A stretch of DNA of 64,000 bases, taken from contig NZ_CAMYMD010000104.1 of NCBI RefSeq assembly GCF_947259555.1, positions 1-64,000 on the forward strand. The letters run 5' to 3'. Positions 45,097-53,871 of the stretch are shown one piece after another (position 1 is the first letter of the stretch; every line of letters begins with the position of its first letter). Under the pieces are notes generated by a model that was not told the DNA's origin, searched no databases, and saw only the letters and a program-made list of their open reading frames with translations. Made by a program: the position numbers and the translations under genes. The stretch comes from an uncultured Roseovarius sp. (lineage in GTDB: Bacteria > Pseudomonadota > Alphaproteobacteria > Rhodobacterales > Rhodobacteraceae).

Positions 45097-46986
45097 ATGA
45101 AACGAAGAGATGCATTAAAGCTCGGCCTTGGTGCTGCGGGCGCCACGACCGTGGCATCCCAGGCTGGGGCGGTCGAGATCGAACAGTGGCCAGACAGTGC
45201 CGAAGACGGCCTTACCCAGTCGGGCCTTGTTTTCCCTGATACTTTTCAACCGAGTATCGTTGCGCAGTCTAGCCCGGCGGTTGAACCGTTCACGGCGCCG
45301 CTCAACATCATGCCGGTCGCAGAGCCGGTTGATCCCAACACGTTCGATCCCCCGATCGAGCCTGCGCGGCATCAGCGCTTTGACGACTTCCCGCCGCAAA
45401 AGCACTACGAGGAAGTGATCTCCGAGTTTCGTTGGAAATATCACTGGCAACCCCCCTACGGTGACGGAACGCCCGGCGTCGTGGGCCGAGACGGTGATCC
45501 GGATGTAGGGTCTTGGCATTGGGGTTTCAATGGCATCACCCCCGGCGAGACCTATCACGCCAATTATGGCGAGCCGGTCTTCCTGCGCCGCAACAACCTT
45601 CTGCCAACCGTGGGCGCGGGCAATGTGACTTTCGCGCTGCCGTCTCCGACCGTGCACCTGCATAACGGACATACCGCGTCCGAGTCGGACGGCATCCCGC
45701 AGGATTTCTTCAATCCCGGTGAATTCTGGGATCACCATTACGCCAACTTCCCCGCTGGCTCGCCCAATGGCTGGGGCGCGTCCAACACAGAGATCATGAA
45801 CACCCTGTGGTATCATGATCACCGCCTCGATTTCACGGCAACCAATGTGTACGCGGGCCTCTCGGGGTTCTATCTGCTGTTTGACGAGCGCGACTCGAAC
45901 AACGAGGAAGATCCGAACTTCAAGGCGTTCCGCCTGCCATCCGGAAAATACGACGTGCCGCTCATCCTGCACGATGTCATGTTCCAGCCCAATGGTCAGG
46001 TGATCTGGGACTTTTTCTCGCCCGACGGAGCCCCGCATCCCGAGCCGCGCCCCGATCCTGTCGAGGTTGGCAACTCGCAGGGCACGCCGGACACGTTCGA
46101 CTCCAACCGCCTGCAATATACGACGCAGGGCATGACCGGAGACAAGATCACCGTCAACCGGATCATCCAGCCTTATCTGGATGTCGAGCGCCGCAAGTAC
46201 CGTTTCCGCTTGCTCAATGGCGGCCCTTCGCGCCTTTACCGTCTGGTGCTGCGGGTCATCCCGGCCGATGGCGGCGAGCCGTATTACGACGACTGGATCA
46301 TCCTGTCGAACGACGGTAACCTCCTTGAGGCACCGCTGCTCGAGCCCAAGGTCGACCTCTGGATCGCCAACCGCTTTGATGTCGTCATCGACTTCTCCAA
46401 ATTCGGCGATGGCGACAAGGTGCAGGTCCTGAACGACCTGGAGATCCGCGGCGATGGTGCGGGCCCGACCGGGTATACGCTCGAAGGCGAGAACCTGATG
46501 CCGGTCATCGAGTTCCGCTGTGAAGGCCCGCGGGTGCGCGACCCATCCCGCGTTCCGCGCACGATGCGCCGCTTGCCCAAGGTCCGGATGTCCGAAGTGC
46601 GCCGTCGTCGCCTGTTTGTTTTCGACTATGACAACGGGTTGTGGACGGTCAACGGCCGCCTGATGGATCCCAACCGCGTGGATGCCAAGATCGAGCAGGG
46701 CACTGCCGAGATCTGGACATTCCGCAACGAGGGCAACGCCTGGGCGCATCCTGTGCACACCCACTTTGAAGAGTTCCAGATCCTTGAGGTCAACGGTCGT
46801 CCGCCAAGCGCGGTAGAGCGCGCCCGCAAGGACGTGGTCTCGCTTGGGCCGGGTGACGAGGTGACCTTCTTTAGCCGCTGGCGCGACTTCTTCGGAAAAC
46901 ACGTGATGCACTGTCACAACGTTGTTCACGAAGACCACGCCATGATGATCCGTTGGGACATCGTGCCCGAGGGCGAAGGCGATTGA
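45097..46986 (+). CDS. Tat-exported multicopper oxidase (iodide oxidase IoxA-like)
   Basis: A 629-residue oxidase with a twin-arginine signal (MKRRDALKLGLGAAG). All four copper motifs are intact: HLHNGH (187-192), WYHDH (238-242), HPVHTH (551-556) and HCHNVVHEDHAMM (605-617). They provide the type 1 ligands (His551, Cys606, His611, Met616) and the trinuclear site. It would oxidise a small substrate and reduce O2 to water. From memory it fits the iodide-oxidising enzymes of Roseovarius and Iodidimonas. A bilirubin/phenoxazinone-type or metal oxidase is also possible. GGAGGA lies 6 bases before ATG 45097; the upstream in-frame codons belong to the leader. It heads a five-gene cluster. Confidence 0.85.
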   Translation: MKRRDALKLGLGAAGATTVASQAGAVEIEQWPDSAEDGLTQSGLVFPDTFQPSIVAQSSPAVEPFTAPLNIMPVAEPVDPNTFDPPIEPARHQRFDDFPPQKHYEEVISEFRWKYHWQPPYGDGTPGVVGRDGDPDVGSWHWGFNGITPGETYHANYGEPVFLRRNNLLPTVGAGNVTFALPSPTVHLHNGHTASESDGIPQDFFNPGEFWDHHYANFPAGSPNGWGASNTEIMNTLWYHDHRLDFTATNVYAGLSGFYLLFDERDSNNEEDPNFKAFRLPSGKYDVPLILHDVMFQPNGQVIWDFFSPDGAPHPEPRPDPVEVGNSQGTPDTFDSNRLQYTTQGMTGDKITVNRIIQPYLDVERRKYRFRLLNGGPSRLYRLVLRVIPADGGEPYYDDWIILSNDGNLLEAPLLEPKVDLWIANRFDVVIDFSKFGDGDKVQVLNDLEIRGDGAGPTGYTLEGENLMPVIEFRCEGPRVRDPSRVPRTMRRLPKVRMSEVRRRRLFVFDYDNGLWTVNGRLMDPNRVDAKIEQGTAEIWTFRNEGNAWAHPVHTHFEEFQILEVNGRPPSAVERARKDVVSLGPGDEVTFFSRWRDFFGKHVMHCHNVVHEDHAMMIRWDIVPEGEGD

Positions 46987-47031
46987 GCGGGAAACCTTCA
47001 AGTTATTCTCTGAAAGAAGAGAGGAAAAGAC

Positions 47032-47820
47032 ATGACTAACAGACGTCAATTCATGACCGGACTGCCGGTCGCGGCGGCTGCTGGAGTGACCGCCGGGTTC
47101 TACACCACGCCGGGAAGTTCCAAGGAGCGCGCAGACGAGGCCCGCAAGGCCGCCCTTGCAAAAGTGCGAGAGGCCAACGCGAGTTTGCACCCCAACGAGA
47201 TGCCGGCGCTTTGCAACCCGGTCAACAGCGGCGGGGTCATCGACTCTGCGGTGAACGACTCGTTCCCCAATGTGATGATGGTCAATCAGGACGGGCTCGG
47301 GATGTCCTTCTACGAGGGCTTTATCGAGAACAAGGTCGTGATGCTGCACTTCATGAGCCTCAAGGACGAGGCGCATTTCCCGATCACCCGCAACCTGTCC
47401 AAGGTCGTCGCCGAGCTTGGCGACAAGGTGGGGCGCGATGTGTTCGTGTATTCGATCTCGCGTGATCCTTTGCATGACACGCCGGCGCTGATGCAGGCTT
47501 ATGCCCAGGAACTCGGTGCGCCGAAGGGGTGGCATTTCCTGACGGGAACGCCGCAGCACTGTGCCGATCTCGCGTTCCGGATGTATCGAATGAGCCATTC
47601 GACGCTACCCGGCAAGCGCAAGGTCGATGTCGTGTTCTACGGCAATGGCAGCGCGGGCCTCTGGGGCTCTTTCCCCTGGGATGTCCAGCCCGACGATGCC
47701 GCCAACCGTGTCACTTGGGTCATGCCGCAGAAGACGCCCGAACCGGGTGAGAAACTGCGTCGCGCCGGTCCGCGTGTGTTCAGCATGAACGACAGGCAGA
47801 ACCATAACCGCGAAGTCTGA
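47032..47820 (+). CDS. SCO1/SenC-like thioredoxin-fold protein without the copper-binding cysteines
   Basis: A 262-residue protein with a Tat-like leader (TNRRQFMTGLPVAAAAG). The SCO fold is recognisable from VVMLHFMSL, VFVYSISRDPLHDTPALMQAYAQELG and WHFLTGTP, which align with the SCO segments for strand 3 and the SIDPxxDTP helix. The CxxxC motif that binds copper is replaced by SLKDEAHF (about residues 109-116), and the only cysteines, including Cys61, lie elsewhere. It may be a structural or docking partner of the oxidase rather than a copper donor. It sits between the oxidase and the large secreted protein. Confidence 0.72.
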   Translation: MTNRRQFMTGLPVAAAAGVTAGFYTTPGSSKERADEARKAALAKVREANASLHPNEMPALCNPVNSGGVIDSAVNDSFPNVMMVNQDGLGMSFYEGFIENKVVMLHFMSLKDEAHFPITRNLSKVVAELGDKVGRDVFVYSISRDPLHDTPALMQAYAQELGAPKGWHFLTGTPQHCADLAFRMYRMSHSTLPGKRKVDVVFYGNGSAGLWGSFPWDVQPDDAANRVTWVMPQKTPEPGEKLRRAGPRVFSMNDRQNHNREV

Positions 47821-47877
47821 TCCATGGCTCCGGGCAACCGGGAAGCCAGAACAGTATTTGAATCGGAGACAATGAAA

Positions 47878-49794
47878 ATGTTTCGTAAATCCATAAGAGT
47901 GGCCGCGGTGATGGCATTGCCCGCCGGTGCCATGATGGGGGGGGCACCCGTCTGGGCCCAGACCCCATTCGACCTGAACATGTTCTGTGACGTGTCAGGC
48001 CATGCCAATGGCGGTCAGCAGCCGCGTGTTCCGTTTGAAACCCGGGTGACAGAGGGCAACAGCTCGACGCTCCAGACGGCAACCGGTTTCGCGGTATTCC
48101 CCGAGGGCGACAGCTTTGGCACCAACCCGCCCAACATGCTGCCGACAGTCTATGAGAACGCCAAGACGTGCCGGGGCAACGAGATCCCCAATACCCTGCC
48201 GTCGACGCCGGACAACCCCTACAACCTGCACGATGATCCGGTCATTCGTCAGATCAACAAGACGTCTCCGACGGATGATCTCGACTGGATCATGGATCAA
48301 CTCGAGGGCATTTCGAAACCGCACCAGATCTGCCGCAATTTCCGGGGCTACACGCATTGCTATAACTATCCCCGGCGTGTCGCACCGAACCATATGCGCA
48401 CCCTGGCGCGGCGTGCCGTCGATATCATCGAGGGCAATGAGATGAAGGGCCGTTTCAGCGAGCGCGAATACGAAGGCTTTCCGCTGCTGCACTATTTCGG
48501 CGGGCTCAAGACCAAGGCCGTTGATCCCGAGACCAAGTCGGTCAAGATTACGCAGCTCTGGTATGACACCCACATTGAATCGGACACTGCCTATATCGAT
48601 CCGACCGTGGTCAACGATGAGGAGTGGACGATCGAATATGTCGTCAAGATCCTCAACCGCGGCCATGAAGACTTTGCGCCCTATGCGATGTTCTTCGATG
48701 ATTGGACCGAACTGGACCTGACCGATCTCGGCGGGCCCGATCTGACCCAGGGCGGCACGGCCTTTCCGCGGGTGCCCAATATCGGGATGGACCAGACGTT
48801 TTTCCCGATGGAAGAGGGGCTTGAGTACACGCTCAACATGAAGATGCCGCCGGCACGCTTCTGGAACCTCAGCTACCACTGGGGCTGGCGCAACCACCCG
48901 CCGCGCGTTCAGGTGACAGAGAACGTGCTCGTGCCGCTGCGCAACGGCCTGCCTCGAAACGCCGCGGAAATTGGCGTATTCGGTCAGAACCCGCGCGAGA
49001 GCGAAGAGACAAAACTCGCGGCTATCGGGATGATCGGTGACACGGCCCCGGCCAAGCGGATGTGGCAGATGTTCCGTGAACTTGGCGGAATGACCGTGAA
49101 CCGCCGCAATCGCCATAGCTTTGGCGGTCTGAACGGGTCGATCATTCAGGCCCAGATGAAGCTGATCCGTCAGGCATTCGCTGACTGGCAGAACCGCAAA
49201 CGTCTTCCAACCGGTTATGAAATGGCCGAGGATGCCGACGTCACCGTGCTTTTCCTGAACAATACCATGTATGGCCAGCTCAAGGGCCACGATGGTGATG
49301 CCGAGGTGCGGCTGGACGAAGGTGTCTGGGACAAGCGTGGCGACACGATGAACATTCAGCTTCTGAATGGCGATTACTACGTGCATGCCTATGTCCTGGT
49401 GGATTTCGGCGGCCTGCGCGGGTGGGAGAATACCTTCCACAACACCCTGCCGGTCGGCGGTGCTGGTCCTCTGTTCACCTTCGGGCGCAACTACTTCTGG
49501 ATCCATGTCGCGGGGAATGGTCCGATCCCGGTGCCGCCTGCGGCGCGCCCGGAACAGTCGGCCCCAACGCCGGTCAACGATACGATCTGGCAAGTGTCCG
49601 ACAATCGCAGCCTGCGCAACAACTTCCTGAATGCCTGGGGCGGCATGCAGCAGGAGTTGAACGACTACGTGAACGTAGACGGTGTCGGCGAACACCATCT
49701 GGAGGTGGAGTTCAGCTATGAGCCGTCGCGGCGCCTGCGCATGTACCAGTTCGATGCGTTGCATCACGATGTTGCGGTGTGGTCTGTCCACTAG
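47878..49794 (+). CDS. Large secreted protein of unknown family (possible IoxC-like oxidase partner)
   Basis: A 638-residue protein with a Sec signal peptide (MFRKSIRVAAVMALPAGAMM then GGAPVWAQ). The mature part has a Cys-containing N-terminal third (CDVSGH, AKTCRGN, HQICRNFRGYTHC), then beta-rich segments (EWTIEYVVKILNRGHEDFAPYAMFFDDW, YTLNMKMPPARFWNLSYHWGW) and a C-terminal third with many aromatic residues. I recognise no catalytic motif. ATG 47878 has GGAG 9 bases upstream; ATG 47872 is the alternative. Its place inside the oxidase cluster suggests it is a subunit, as IoxC is reported to be for iodide oxidase. That link is from memory. Confidence 0.6.
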   Translation: MFRKSIRVAAVMALPAGAMMGGAPVWAQTPFDLNMFCDVSGHANGGQQPRVPFETRVTEGNSSTLQTATGFAVFPEGDSFGTNPPNMLPTVYENAKTCRGNEIPNTLPSTPDNPYNLHDDPVIRQINKTSPTDDLDWIMDQLEGISKPHQICRNFRGYTHCYNYPRRVAPNHMRTLARRAVDIIEGNEMKGRFSEREYEGFPLLHYFGGLKTKAVDPETKSVKITQLWYDTHIESDTAYIDPTVVNDEEWTIEYVVKILNRGHEDFAPYAMFFDDWTELDLTDLGGPDLTQGGTAFPRVPNIGMDQTFFPMEEGLEYTLNMKMPPARFWNLSYHWGWRNHPPRVQVTENVLVPLRNGLPRNAAEIGVFGQNPRESEETKLAAIGMIGDTAPAKRMWQMFRELGGMTVNRRNRHSFGGLNGSIIQAQMKLIRQAFADWQNRKRLPTGYEMAEDADVTVLFLNNTMYGQLKGHDGDAEVRLDEGVWDKRGDTMNIQLLNGDYYVHAYVLVDFGGLRGWENTFHNTLPVGGAGPLFTFGRNYFWIHVAGNGPIPVPPAARPEQSAPTPVNDTIWQVSDNRSLRNNFLNAWGGMQQELNDYVNVDGVGEHHLEVEFSYEPSRRLRMYQFDALHHDVAVWSVH

Positions 49795-49881
49795 GCGACG
49801 TTCTTGAAACGGGGCTGGCGGCATCCCTGCCGCCAGTCCTCCTCTCATTTTGAGACATTACTTTCTCGATGGAGACTTGAA

Positions 49882-50772
49882 ATGACCAAGACCATGGCCA
49901 ACCTCCGCATCGCGCCCGCCCATGTCCTCGGGCTGGCGTTTCTTGCATTTGCGGCCTCAAACCCCGCCATGGCGGATCATCCGGGCCATGACATGCCGGC
50001 TGAGCACAGTCACGATCATCAGACGGGGCACTCGCATACAGATGATCACGGCAGCGATCCTGATGTGAAACACGGTCAGGCGGACTCTATGGCGGGCCAT
50101 GCCGACCACACGGCGGGTCATGGGGATCATACGGCAGATCATGCCGATCACGGCGACCATGCTGCGGATCACGGCGACCATGCCGCCATGGATCACCGCA
50201 TGCCGGACCACCTCGGTATGGATGACGCCAACACCCAGGAGGCCGCGATGCGTCCGGATGGGTTTCAGTACAAGCGTGGCTTCAACGATTATGAAATGCC
50301 CGCCCTCACACTGCGCAATCAGGGCGCCCAGAAGGTCAATTTTGCTGAGCTGATGGAGTATGACGGCCCGGTCCTGCTTAACTTCATCTTCACAAGCTGC
50401 GCCACGATTTGCCCGGTCATGAGCGCGACCTTTGGCCAGACACAGCAGGATCTGGCGACCATAGACGACAATTACCTCATGGTCTCGATTTCGATTGACC
50501 CCGAGTATGACACACCCCGGCGGCTGCGCGACTATGCCGTGCTGCACGACGCGCGTGACAACTGGGTCATGCTCACCGGCCAATTCGACGATATCTTTTC
50601 CGTCGTGCGGGCCTTCGATGCCGTCTACAAGGGGGAGAACAAGATGTATCATCGCCCTCTGACATTCCTGCGCGCAGGTGCTGACGCGCCCTGGCTTCGT
50701 CTCGAAGGGCTGCTCAGCTCAGAGGAGCTCGCCGAGGAATACGCCCAAATGCTGCGGCCAGAGGTGAATTGA
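49882..50772 (+). CDS. SCO1/SenC copper chaperone with a His-rich N-terminal region
   Basis: A 296-residue protein. After a signal peptide (to about residue 31) comes a stretch of about 78 residues (33-110) holding 20 histidines in HxxH and DHxxH patterns, probably a metal reservoir. The SCO domain has the copper-binding CATIC motif (Cys173, Cys177) in FTSCATICPVM and the third ligand His257 (KMYHRPL), plus ISIDPEYDTPRRL. It would deliver copper to the multicopper oxidase in the periplasm. GGAGA precedes ATG 49882. Its stop overlaps the next start (TGATG). Confidence 0.9.
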   Translation: MTKTMANLRIAPAHVLGLAFLAFAASNPAMADHPGHDMPAEHSHDHQTGHSHTDDHGSDPDVKHGQADSMAGHADHTAGHGDHTADHADHGDHAADHGDHAAMDHRMPDHLGMDDANTQEAAMRPDGFQYKRGFNDYEMPALTLRNQGAQKVNFAELMEYDGPVLLNFIFTSCATICPVMSATFGQTQQDLATIDDNYLMVSISIDPEYDTPRRLRDYAVLHDARDNWVMLTGQFDDIFSVVRAFDAVYKGENKMYHRPLTFLRAGADAPWLRLEGLLSSEELAEEYAQMLRPEVN

Positions 50773-52460
50773 TGTCTCGACGACGGCTTACGGCGATCAT
50801 GCGTCGGATCGGTTTTGCATTGGCTTTGGTCTCGGCCCCGTTCTGCGCGACGGCCGGGCAGGCGGGCGATGCTGAACTAGGGCGCAAACTCTACTGGGAC
50901 GGGATCGGAGCAGACGGTCAGCCGATCACCGGTATCACACAGGGTGACGTGAAAATCTCGGGCACGCAATTCTCCTGCGTCAACTGCCACCGCCCGAGCG
51001 GCTTCGGGACCTCCGAGGGCGGCAATTACGTGCCGCCCATCATCGGCGAGGTGCTTTTCGAGAAGAAGACTCCCAACCGTAACCGAATGTTCAAGGATCT
51101 TTATCAAGAGGTGCAGCCGCCCGGATTCTGGGCGCGGGTACGGTCGCCACGCATGCGGCCCGCTTATGACGACGAGCTTTTGGCGCGCGCGCTCAGCGAC
51201 GGGGTCGATGCGGCTGGCCACGAATTCGATCCGATCATGCCACGCTATGACCTGACCGCGGCGGATGTGGCCAATCTCTCGGCTTTTCTCAAGACGCTGT
51301 CGACCGAGATCGACCCGGGTGTGACCGGTCGCGAAATCCATTTCGCAACCATCATCGGCCCTGACGCCGATCCGGCCGAAGCTGATGCAATGGTCCGCAC
51401 CCTCGAGCTTTTCTTCGAGTGGATGAACAAGGATACAGAGGGCGATACCCGCAACCCGACGTTCTCGCCCAATTACCGGTCCAATTTCATCTCCGCCTAC
51501 CGCTACTGGCGTTTGCACGTCTGGCAGCTCGACGGTCCGCCGGAAACGTGGCGGGATCAACTCGAGGCGAAATATGCCGATCAGCCTGTCTTCGCGAGCG
51601 TCAGCGGCCTGGTCGAGGGCCCTTGGGATGCCATCGGCGGGTTTTGCGACGACAAGCGTTTGCCCTGCATCTTTCCCAATACCGAATTGCCGACGCCCGG
51701 CGAGGGGCGCTATGGATATTCGGTTTACTTCAACCGGGGTTTGCCGCTCGAGGCCGAGGCGCTGGCGGTCCACCTGGGCGATCAGCCAACGGCCCCCACC
51801 CGTGTCGTGCAGATCCATGGCACCGGGCCGCAAGGCACGCGCCCATCCCGCGCATTCGCGGAAACCATGGGGTTTGTTCTGCCGGATACGGCCCTGGAAA
51901 CACGCGCTTATGAAGGTGCCGATGGCCTCGCCGCCGCGCTTGCCGATCAATCTGCCGATACAACGCTGGTGATCTGGCCGCAGGACGTGGAAGAAGCGGT
52001 CGCTGTGATCGCGGATAGTCCGCCCGCGCAAACGCGCATCTTCCTGCCCTCGGCGGCCAAGGATTCGGCGCTCGGGGTCTTTTCGCCTGAACTTATGGCC
52101 CAGACCCGACTGGTCTGGCCCTATGACAAACCCGGCTCTTACCACCCAAGAAAGTACCGCATTCGGGGCTGGATGCACACCCGGCGCCTTGAGGTGTCTC
52201 ATCCCCGTATCCAATTGCAGACCTACTATGCACTGACCATGATCGAGTTTGGTCTTATGCACGCGATTGATGATTTTTATCGTGATTATGTTCTTGAAAT
52301 CATTGAACATGAGGCAGAGAATGAGCTAAATCCCGGGACCCATCCGGAATTGGGATTGGGTCCGGGACAACGGTTTGCGTCCAAAGGAGCTTTCATTGCG
52401 GAATTGGCACCCGAAGAGCGTGTCGGATACCGCGTTGTCAGTGAGTGGATCGTACCCTAG
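50772..52460 (+). CDS. Cytochrome c domain fused to a periplasmic-binding-protein-like domain
   Basis: A 562-residue protein with a signal peptide (ending ATAG). Residues 34-175 form a class I cytochrome c: one haem site CVNCH (69-73) and a likely axial Met156 (DPIMPRYDL). Residues about 185-560 resemble a type I periplasmic binding protein (EIHFATIIGPDADPAEADAMVRTLELFFEW, then Rossmann-like strands such as RVVQIHGTG and TTLVIWPQD). A fusion of an electron carrier with a ligand-binding fold is unusual. It may pass electrons from the oxidase or sense its substrate. ATG 50772 is coupled to the SCO gene; a terminator follows. Confidence 0.75.
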   Translation: MSRRRLTAIMRRIGFALALVSAPFCATAGQAGDAELGRKLYWDGIGADGQPITGITQGDVKISGTQFSCVNCHRPSGFGTSEGGNYVPPIIGEVLFEKKTPNRNRMFKDLYQEVQPPGFWARVRSPRMRPAYDDELLARALSDGVDAAGHEFDPIMPRYDLTAADVANLSAFLKTLSTEIDPGVTGREIHFATIIGPDADPAEADAMVRTLELFFEWMNKDTEGDTRNPTFSPNYRSNFISAYRYWRLHVWQLDGPPETWRDQLEAKYADQPVFASVSGLVEGPWDAIGGFCDDKRLPCIFPNTELPTPGEGRYGYSVYFNRGLPLEAEALAVHLGDQPTAPTRVVQIHGTGPQGTRPSRAFAETMGFVLPDTALETRAYEGADGLAAALADQSADTTLVIWPQDVEEAVAVIADSPPAQTRIFLPSAAKDSALGVFSPELMAQTRLVWPYDKPGSYHPRKYRIRGWMHTRRLEVSHPRIQLQTYYALTMIEFGLMHAIDDFYRDYVLEIIEHEAENELNPGTHPELGLGPGQRFASKGAFIAELAPEERVGYRVVSEWIVP

Positions 52461-52489
52461 GTTTTGAGTAATGGGCCTTGTGGTACGTA

Positions 52490-52525
52490 GTGGGCGGTAG
52501 GGTGACCTGCCGCCCACGTCTTTTT
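52490..52525 (+). terminator. Rho-independent terminator of the oxidase cluster
   Basis: An 8-bp stem GTGGGCGG/CCGCCCAC (52490-52497 with 52510-52517), extended by an inner AGG/CCT, is followed by TTTTT. It lies between the cytochrome fusion and the convergent gspO gene and ends the oxidase transcript. Confidence 0.82.
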
Positions 52526-52535
52526 CGACGTCTTG

Positions 52536-53288
52536 TCAAACGGCGGGCCAGACCCAGACCAAAGCGGCTGCAAGGGCCAGATACGCACCGAAGGCAATCG
52601 CCTGATCGCCGCCCGGACGCGCGCCACGCCAGACCGCGCCCAGCAGGGCCACCCCCAATGCGAGAACGGCCGCCGTCAATGTCACGACCGGCAGAGCCAT
52701 CGCACCGAGTCCGGCTCCGATGCCGGCCATCATCTTGACGTCACCCAGCCCAAGCCCCTCCCGGCCGCGCAGCGCGCGATACGCAATGCGAAGCGCCAGA
52801 AACACACCAGCACCGACGCCCGCGCCAATGAAAGCGCCCGCCAAATCGCGACCGGGGTCTTCCCATGCCAGACCAAAGCCTGTCATGAGTAACAGGCCGG
52901 TCAGTGCATCGGGCAGACGGAATACCGACAAATCACAGACCATCAAACCCATCAGAGTCCAGAGCCAAATTGCCCCCAATGCCATGTGCATCGGCGATTG
53001 AGCCACCCAGACCGCCACCACCGCAAGAGCCACGCCCGCCAACTCGCAATAGAACACCTGTTTCGGAATCTTGGCCCCACAGGTCCGGCATTTGCCCGCG
53101 AGCCAGAGCCACGAAAAGACCGGCACCTTGTCGAGCCAGCCAATCCGCGTGCCGCAACACCGGCAGCGCGAGGGTGGACTGACAATGCTCTCACCATGCA
53201 CAAGCCGATCGGCCCACGCACACAAGAATGAACCTGCCGCCGCGCCGCAAACGATCAGGAAAAAGGCCAGATGAGCGGCTGCGGACAT
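52536..53288 (-). CDS. gspO: Prepilin peptidase (A24 family), GspO/PilD type
   Basis: A 250-residue inner-membrane aspartic protease that cleaves and N-methylates the pseudopilins GspG-K. The catalytic aspartates are in CDLSVFRLPD (about 117-127) and GLGDVKMM. The N-terminal zinc-type pairs CRCCG and CRTCG are present, as in bifunctional enzymes. About seven to eight transmembrane helices are predicted. It is encoded opposite to the pseudopilin operon, with the start 115 bases from gspG. Confidence 0.92.
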   Translation of the reverse strand: MSAAAHLAFFLIVCGAAAGSFLCAWADRLVHGESIVSPPSRCRCCGTRIGWLDKVPVFSWLWLAGKCRTCGAKIPKQVFYCELAGVALAVVAVWVAQSPMHMALGAIWLWTLMGLMVCDLSVFRLPDALTGLLLMTGFGLAWEDPGRDLAGAFIGAGVGAGVFLALRIAYRALRGREGLGLGDVKMMAGIGAGLGAMALPVVTLTAAVLALGVALLGAVWRGARPGGDQAIAFGAYLALAAALVWVWPAV

Positions 53289-53403
53289 GGGGTCTCCGAT
53301 GTGGTAAAAACGGGACAGGAAAGCATGGCGGCGATTGTCAGGCGGGCAAGGGTACTCTATGATTCCCGTAGCATTCTATACGTATTCACGGACAGATTTT
53401 ACC

Positions 53404-53871
53404 ATGGAAATCAATATGTCACGCCTCCCGCTCTCGTCGGCACGTCAGCGCGCCAGCGACTCCGGCTTTTCGCTGCTTGAATTGATGGTGGTGGTGGTCA
53501 TCATGTCGATTCTGGCGCTCGTGGTGATGCCCCGCATCATCGACCGTCCGGATCAGGCGCGGGTGGCGCGCGTGCAGTCCGATTTGGCGGTTCTGTCCGG
53601 GGCGGTGAAACTCTACAAGCTCGATAATTTTCGCTATCCGTCCACCGAACAGGGGCTGCGCGCCCTCGTGGAGGTGCCGACGACGGCCCCGGTGCCGCAA
53701 AACTATGCCTCGAGCGGCTATATAGACCGCCTGCCCGAGGACCCATGGGGTAGCGAGTACCAGTATCTTCAACCGGGTGTTCATGACGAGTTTGACATCT
53801 TCACCCTTGGGGCCGACGGTGTCGCCGGCGGCTCTGGTGTCGACGCGGATATCGGTTCATGGGGCGAGTGA
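53404..53871 (+). CDS. gspG: Major pseudopilin GspG
   Basis: A prepilin of about 155 residues. The leader ends ...DSG, cleaved before FSLLELMVVVVIMSILA, with Glu5 present. The C-terminal body has LYKLDNFRYPSTEQGLRALVEVP and LPEDPWGSEYQYLQPG, the GspG signature for calcium binding and fibre assembly. The start is uncertain: ATG 53404 or 53416, with no strong ribosome-binding site. It overlaps gspH by 13 bases. It forms the pseudopilus shaft that pushes cargo through GspD. Confidence 0.93.
   Translation: MEINMSRLPLSSARQRASDSGFSLLELMVVVVIMSILALVVMPRIIDRPDQARVARVQSDLAVLSGAVKLYKLDNFRYPSTEQGLRALVEVPTTAPVPQNYASSGYIDRLPEDPWGSEYQYLQPGVHDEFDIFTLGADGVAGGSGVDADIGSWGE

Noticed and set aside
45097..46986. 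CopA/CueO-type copper-resistance oxidase
   Set aside because: There is no Met-rich region and no copB or cop genes; two SCO-type proteins and a cytochrome in the cluster fit a secreted oxidase system better. The substrate remains unproven.
45115..47598. Very long minus-strand open frame (827 codons) across the oxidase and SCO-like genes
   Set aside because: It is the antisense shadow of two genes with clear copper motifs and signal sequences; high GC with third-position bias makes long antisense frames common.
47995..49848. 617-codon minus-strand frame over the 638-residue secreted protein
   Set aside because: Because the plus-strand protein is of unknown family I considered the reverse frame, but the plus strand has the signal peptide, a ribosome-binding site and collinear spacing with its neighbours.
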